Position numbers and translations under genes: made by a program
Shown here: positions 16,404 to 20,187 of the stretch, one piece after another
Layout of the letters: each line of letters opens with the position of its first letter
How positions within the stretch are numbered: the stretch's first letter is position 1
Source of the DNA: a virus
Direction: 5' to 3' (one strand)
DNA: 20,187 nt
IMG/VR virus record: IMGVR_UViG_3300045911_000771
Span: 1 to 20,187 of that record
Notes under the pieces: model-generated
Seen by the model: only the letters and a program-made list of their open reading frames with translations
What the model was told of the DNA's origin: nothing
Database searches by the model: none

Positions 16404-16626
16404 GAGAATTCGCCGGAGCAGTCCGTGGTTGAGATCCGGGTCAGATGGCGGTAACGCTGCGTCCGTGCACGATCGGTCTACAGTTCGTGACCAATGGCAC
16501 CACGATGTGCGCGTGCGCGGGGTTCTTGGCTTACTTCCCAAGAAGAAGGGAACAGGCGTGCTGCCGGAGTACTTCGAGTCGCGAACTCATACACCACTCC
16601 CGCTAGGCGATAGCCTGTCCGTGTCA

Positions 16627-17835
16627 TCAGAACGTCAAGGACACTAGAAGCTCTAACTGGTTTCGCGCCGTACCTGCGTTCATGAACCACGCTCGCGAGT
16701 CCGCCGCCCATCGTGTATACCGGAGCATGGGACCGAACCTAAGCGCCTTGTAGTCCGTTTCAACGCCGCCGCCGACCGTAAACCCGTAGCGCGACGGGTT
16801 GTAGCCATTGAGGTTACCGGAAAGTCGGAATGATGGACCAGCCTCCACAACCGGTCGAATCGTCGCCTCAGGACGAAACCGGTACTTTCCAAGCAATGGA
16901 AACTGCCACGTCAAAACAGTGAATTCGAACCGCGATTCCCCGAACCGTGGGTCGAAGTTGATCCAGTTGGCGCGAAACGGACGATACAGTCCATTTGCCT
17001 CGACCGACCAGTGCCGGTTCATCTCCACTTCCACCGCCAACCCGCCAATGTAGCCCTGCGACTCGTCTATCCGTTCTGGTGCAGCCAATTGCTCGAGTCC
17101 GGATGTGAACGGCGCTCCTCCCACTATCCCCAATCGCAATTTTCTGCCGCCAACCCTCCAAGACGGCAACGAGGTCGCATAGCTGATCCCAGTGACGAAC
17201 TCGATCTGATCGCGCTTGGTCGCGATTCGAGGATAATCGCCATCATACTGCCACCGCGTGTAGCGGATCGCCGGCGACACACGAAACCTGCCGGCGCGAA
17301 TCTCCGCGCCCGCGCCTACCGTACCGCCAACCTGCGATGGCTCGGAGGGAGCTGGGTTATGACGGGTGCGAAATGACGGCCCAGCCTCTACAAACGGACG
17401 TACTGCCCCGTACCCCGTCGTTCGATACTTCAGCAGAATCGGCCACTCCCACGTGCTCACTGACAACTGGCCGTCGTGCTGCGTAACGCCGTCAGGCAAA
17501 ATGAACCTACGCTTCAACTCAAGCGCCCGATGTAGCGCATTTCCTTCGAGCGACAGGCCTTTCCCGAAGTAAATCTCTACGGACAGTCCAGCTAAAAAGC
17601 TGTGAGTGTCTGAGAACAGGTCGAATGTTGTCAGACCTTGCGGGTGGCTTGGGTCCAGGAAAATCGACCTGGAGATCGGGAAATCGCGCGTGAGATTGGT
17701 TCCGCCGATGAAGCCGAATGAGGTGCGTTGCCCGAAGGCAACGTGCACGTTCGCGACCAGTGCAAGCACGAGGCACGCCCATCTAATCTGCAATGATCGA
17801 GGCCCGTGGCGAACGCCATCATCTCGTATTAACAA
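16627..17835 (-). CDS. Tandem double outer-membrane beta-barrel protein, accessory cargo
   Basis: 402 residues from TTG 17835, chosen because AGGAGG ends 5 bases upstream; the longer ATG reading from 17940 puts 35 extra residues before the signal peptide. A hydrophobic signal core (ACLVLALVANVHVAFG, residues 19-35) ends with probable cleavage before Gln36. Two homologous barrels follow, about 38-218 and 233-402. Each has GG-rich first strands, a W-(E/Q)-(W/F)-P strand, VEAGPSFR (148-156 and 329-337), a GxGxE strand and RYTRW (190-195 and 371-376). The protein ends LELLVSLTF with a terminal Phe, the signal for BAM-mediated insertion. Single copies of this family are common in Acidobacteriota to my knowledge; a tandem fusion is less usual. 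Function is unknown (surface protein, porin, or receptor-masking factor). It sits between the chaperone and tape-measure genes and has GC of 34/60 in 17161-17220. Gaps of 374 and 223 bases flank it. Confidence 0.85.
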   Translation of the reverse strand: MLIRDDGVRHGPRSLQIRWACLVLALVANVHVAFGQRTSFGFIGGTNLTRDFPISRSIFLDPSHPQGLTTFDLFSDTHSFLAGLSVEIYFGKGLSLEGNALHRALELKRRFILPDGVTQHDGQLSVSTWEWPILLKYRTTGYGAVRPFVEAGPSFRTRHNPAPSEPSQVGGTVGAGAEIRAGRFRVSPAIRYTRWQYDGDYPRIATKRDQIEFVTGISYATSLPSWRVGGRKLRLGIVGGAPFTSGLEQLAAPERIDESQGYIGGLAVEVEMNRHWSVEANGLYRPFRANWINFDPRFGESRFEFTVLTWQFPLLGKYRFRPEATIRPVVEAGPSFRLSGNLNGYNPSRYGFTVGGGVETDYKALRFGPMLRYTRWAADSRAWFMNAGTARNQLELLVSLTF

Positions 17836-17840
17836 AACGT

Positions 17841-17846
17841 CCTCCT
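17841..17846 (-). promoter_or_regulatory. Shine-Dalgarno site deciding a TTG start for the barrel protein
   Basis: A perfect AGGAGG on the minus strand is followed after 5 bases by TTG (17835-17833), in frame with the signal peptide. The nearest ATGATG lies 18 bases from the site and opens a different, non-protein-like frame. This fixes the start of the outer-membrane protein. Confidence 0.75.
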
Positions 17847-18209
17847 GTGTTGTTTCGACGCTGAACGGGGTTATCCACTGCAGCCTCTTGATCACGGACA
17901 AAGGAGATTCGCCTGTGGTGGGAGGCAATTCACTCTCCACTCCTGAGGCGTCCGTAGAATCAATGACGTGGCGCAGTCCGCCATTCTCGTTGGCTCACAC
18001 GTGTGCGGCCTTTGTCACAGGGTATCTGAACCTTGGGTTTTGTCGCTACGCCAGGGTGTCTGACGGCACCTGATGGTCCCACAAGCCTTATTGCCCTCGA
18101 TCAACGGCGTAGCGTTAGCCGATCCGCATTGGCAAATCGGGTTATCGGAACGTGATGCTGGCTCGGTCGTGGCCTTGGCGGTACTGGGCGCTCCGGGGCG
18201 GCGCGCCGT
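17847..18209. other. Gene-free gap upstream of barrel gene
   Basis: About 360 bases between the chaperone T stop and the barrel gene's ribosome site. I see no protein-like reading frame and no RNA gene. It must hold the barrel gene's promoter if that gene is transcribed separately, but no -35/-10 pair stood out. The one notable site is a perfect 10-bp palindrome, CACACGTGTG, at 17996-18005, a possible protein-binding site. Confidence 0.4.
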
Positions 18210-19135
18210 CTATCGATCTGCCCGCCTAAGTTGGTCCACCCTTTCTCTCTCCTCCTCCAGCACAACCAGCGCCCGGAACTCCTCCGCGCGGATCTCGTCG
18301 AGGCCAATTCGTACGCCGAGCTTTAGCGCCGCGCGGAGATCGAGCGCGCGCCGCAGCAACAGGCCCGCCTCGGAGGATTGCGCGGCATCCAGTCTGTCCA
18401 GAGGGCAGTGGCCGCAGCGGGCGCCATCGTCGGGGGCGTCCGGGCAAAGGCCGGGGTCGCAGAGTTCATGTCGCCGGAATGCCCAGTGAATCAAGAACCG
18501 CAGGGAGGGTCGCTCGGGCCACTCCCCATTGGTCAGTTTGGGTCGCCGGACTCCTGGAACATGCCGTCGAGAGCGTCGATCGCGGCTTTGACGGCCACGG
18601 CCTGGTGGATTATCGGCACATCGCCCGTGTACCCTTCAGAGGATTCGAGCAGCTTCTTGAAGAGCGCGGCGGCCGGAGCCAGGTTGATGGTCAACTCCTG
18701 GCGGTTGTAAGGCAGGTCGAGCACCCGCGCGAAGCCGCGCCGGTATTCGAAGACATCCCTGGCCGAGGGCATCTTCAGGATATGCGCCACCGAGCCGCCA
18801 GGGACGCGCAGCATCACTCGGAAGGCGTCCCCCTCCTGGACGACGTCATCGACGTCCGACTGGCTCAACTGCTCGATGATGCGACTGGCTTCGAAGGCAT
18901 CGACCTCAGGCGCACTCTCCTCCGGCAGGCGGATCTTTGCGAGCAGCGCGGCATCGGCTTCTGCCGAGTCGGGAATCGTCGTTTCGGACACCCCGCGCCC
19001 CAGTTGCTTCACGATGACCTTACGCTTCTTCTGGCGGTCGATCCACTCCTCGTCGGTCGGGAAGCGCACGCAGATTGACTTCACGCCATCGGGCGTGCGC
19101 AGGTGAATGGTGATGGGTTGCTTTGCGTCAAACAT
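18210..19135 (-). CDS. Tail assembly chaperone G-T fusion made by predicted -1 frameshift
   Basis: Translation starts at ATG 19135. At CCCAAAC (18542-18536) a -1 slip would bypass the TGA at 18535-18533 and add 108 residues, giving about 308 residues. The T extension begins LTNGEWPERPSLRF and continues LIHWAFRRHELC to ALVVLEEERERVDQLRR, ending at 18210. Within T, four cysteines are spaced C-X4-C-X9-C-X2-C (ELCDPGLCPDAPDDGARCGHC), a possible zinc site. The T frame has no ATG or GTG with a ribosome site; its first candidate, TTG 18494, has none. This favours frameshift expression, as in lambda G/GT. In that system G coats the tape measure and the T part recruits tube protein. Both products are consumed in assembly and are absent from the particle. 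The frameshift is predicted, not shown. Confidence 0.72.
18502..18542 (-). promoter_or_regulatory. Predicted -1 programmed ribosomal frameshift signal
   Basis: On the minus strand the slippery heptamer C CCA AAC (18542-18536) fits X XXY YYZ in the chaperone frame and is followed at once by TGA. Eight to nine bases later GGGAG (18526-18522) can pair with CTCCC (18507-18503), with one further G-U pair outside, giving a stem at the usual distance from a slippery site. After the slip the frame stays open for 108 codons. The stem is short; a longer pseudoknot was not sought. Confidence 0.75.
18533..19135 (-). CDS. Tail assembly chaperone G (unshifted product)
   Basis: 200 residues, ATG 19135, ending MFQESGDPN at TGA 18533. 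Position directly after the tube protein (11 bases between stop and start) and before the tape measure is the standard place for the G chaperone. The sequence has FPTDEEWIDRQKKRKVIVKQ near the N-terminus, an acidic middle (EASRIIEQLSQSDVDDVVQE) and a hydrophobic C-terminal helix region (VPIIHQAVAVKAAIDALDGM). No catalytic motif is expected. The 90-base upstream extension to 19225 overlaps the tube gene and lacks protein character. The ribosome site is weak (AGTGGA). The call rests mainly on synteny plus the frameshift signal at its stop codon. Confidence 0.8.
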   Translation of the reverse strand: MFDAKQPITIHLRTPDGVKSICVRFPTDEEWIDRQKKRKVIVKQLGRGVSETTIPDSAEADAALLAKIRLPEESAPEVDAFEASRIIEQLSQSDVDDVVQEGDAFRVMLRVPGGSVAHILKMPSARDVFEYRRGFARVLDLPYNRQELTINLAPAAALFKKLLESSEGYTGDVPIIHQAVAVKAAIDALDGMFQESGDPN

Positions 19136-19146
19136 GAGAGTCCACT

Positions 19147-20187
19147 CTACTGGCAGATCCCGTCCACGTTGCATCTGGCCACGGCCGAGACGATGCCGTT
19201 GGTTTCGTCCCACATAGGCAGGCACTCGACCGCCACGGTGACGATGCCGTCCGTCTCACCGACCTCGGCCGAGGCGAAGGAGACCTTGTGCCAGGTGATT
19301 TCGAGCGAGTTGTTCGCGTCGTAGGTGAGCGCGAGGACTGCCGTGCCCGTCGTCTGACTCTTGAGCTTCGTGAGTTCCGTCGAGCCGTTCTCGAAGCGGG
19401 CGACGAAGCGCAGCGTCCCCTGGCGGTTTCCAAACTCAAGCCGGCCACGGATGGCGCCGCTTGCGCCATCGCCCGGCGTCTGGAAGCCCGCGCCGGGATA
19501 GAAGCCGCCGTCGAGGCGCACGTTGTTCTTCCAGGACGTCTCAAGCGAGACGATGTTCTTGTTCGAGACGTAGTTGACGCCGTTGATCGAGAGCGCCAGC
19601 GAAGCCGACGGCAGCAGTTTCTCGACCGTCGCCGCCGGCATGGTGATGCCCGAGGGCTCGACATACTTGCCCGAGCCGACGAACTCGACGGTGATCTTCG
19701 AGTTGGCGCGGCCCGGCCCCGAGCCGATCGAGATGGTCCAGCCCTCGACCACACAGCCCACCGCCATCCGGTCGACGACGACACCCGCACCCGGGCGGAT
19801 CTGCTCAACGAAGGAGAAGTAGGGCAGTTCAGCCGCATCACCGCTCGCGGGGAACAGCGGCGTGCAGGTGTAGGTGAAGTTGGGCGTCGTGCCCGACTTG
19901 ACTACTTTCCCCAGGCCGAACGCCATCGCCCAGGCGCCGATCTCCGCGCCCAAATACTTCTCGAGCGTCCCGTTCACGTCCCAGGAAGTCTGGAAGGACT
20001 GCGTGGGAAACTCGTGGCCCTTGCCGAACTCTTCGGCGTCGTTTTCAGTGTTGAGCTTCGGGTTGGCGAGGGTGGCATTGAGCTTCCGCAACTGCCACAT
20101 CTGGACGCCGGTGTTGGCGGTCGCAATGCCGGCCTGCTTCTGCTTACCGAAGCAGATCTGGATTTCCTGCATCCGCGCGACGGACAT
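19147..20187 (-). CDS. Major tail tube protein
   Basis: 346 residues from an ATG formed by the last three bases of the window to TAG 19147; the true start could lie further upstream outside the window, although MSVARMQEIQICFGKQKQAG looks like a natural N-terminus. The opening (FGKQKQAGIATANTG, then EDP-like NTENDAEEFGKGHEF) and the middle (GTLEKYLGAEIGAWAMAFGLG; LALSINGVNYVSNKNIVSLE) match tube proteins of long-tailed phages, which stack as hexameric rings. The length is larger than lambda-type tubes and similar to the two-lobed Phage_tube_2 type. No sheath gene follows, which favours a non-contractile tail. The chaperone gene begins 11 bases after the stop. Confidence 0.82.
   Translation of the reverse strand: MSVARMQEIQICFGKQKQAGIATANTGVQMWQLRKLNATLANPKLNTENDAEEFGKGHEFPTQSFQTSWDVNGTLEKYLGAEIGAWAMAFGLGKVVKSGTTPNFTYTCTPLFPASGDAAELPYFSFVEQIRPGAGVVVDRMAVGCVVEGWTISIGSGPGRANSKITVEFVGSGKYVEPSGITMPAATVEKLLPSASLALSINGVNYVSNKNIVSLETSWKNNVRLDGGFYPGAGFQTPGDGASGAIRGRLEFGNRQGTLRFVARFENGSTELTKLKSQTTGTAVLALTYDANNSLEITWHKVSFASAEVGETDGIVTVAVECLPMWDETNGIVSAVARCNVDGICQ

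Noticed and set aside
16523-16544. Inverted repeat TTCTTGG / CCAAGAA with 8-base loop between barrel and tape-measure genes
   Set aside because: No T-run on either strand, so not called a terminator; could be chance.
17631-17822. Short ATG frame after the AGGAGG at 17841-17846
   Set aside because: The ATG is 18 bases from the site, and the frame lacks the signal peptide and barrel pattern found in the TTG frame.
18210-18494. T domain as an independent gene starting at TTG 18494
   Set aside because: No ribosome site, and protein-like sequence continues upstream to the slippery heptamer; the frameshift fusion explains it better.
1-20187. tRNA genes, CRISPR arrays, insertion sequences, origin or integrase
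   Set aside because: None seen on either strand.

Overview
The window is the tail-morphogenesis end of a siphovirus-like prophage, or of a related non-contractile tail particle. No capsid, portal, terminase, integrase, tRNA or CRISPR array is visible, so an intact prophage cannot be told from a remnant or a flexible tailocin. The DNA is GC-rich. One resident gene is a double outer-membrane barrel with a C-terminal Phe beta-signal and VEAGPSFR / RYTRW motifs. I associate this style with Acidobacteriota (Solibacter/Bryobacter type). A Gram-negative host is well supported; the phylum is an inference.

The tail genes all lie on the minus strand and read from right to left: tail tube protein (20187-19147); tail assembly chaperone G with a predicted -1 frameshift extension T (19135-18210); tape measure (16403-13194); lysozyme-like muramidase (13197-12751); lambda gpM-like distal tail protein (12751-12350); a giant fused M-L-J type hub (11438-7686); a 1300-residue tip protein with a C-terminal TIM-barrel glycosidase-like region (5768-1866); and a tail fibre (1869-1). 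Most uninterrupted neighbours overlap by 1-4 bases (GTGA, TGATG, ATGA), which points to translational coupling. The tube-chaperone pair is separated by only 11 bases.

Three genes foreign to tail assembly sit exactly at gene junctions, and only there does the tight packing break. They are the outer-membrane double barrel (17835-16627), a plus-strand HEPN-like protein (11453-12328) pointing against the operon, and a DUF262/DUF1524 (GmrSD-type) nuclease-like protein (7611-5914). All three are lower in GC than the tail genes in the lines I counted. Two of the three look like defence or toxin functions and the third like a cell-surface protein. The best reading is a tail operon that has collected accessory (moron) genes at several separate points.

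Working model: the chaperone pair loads onto the tape measure, the tube polymerises to the length it sets, and the gpM-like, hub and tip proteins close the distal end. The muramidase and the glycosidase-like tip would help to breach the envelope, while the fibre and the carbohydrate-binding modules contact the surface. The cargo genes probably act on the host (exclusion of other phages, surface change) rather than in the particle.
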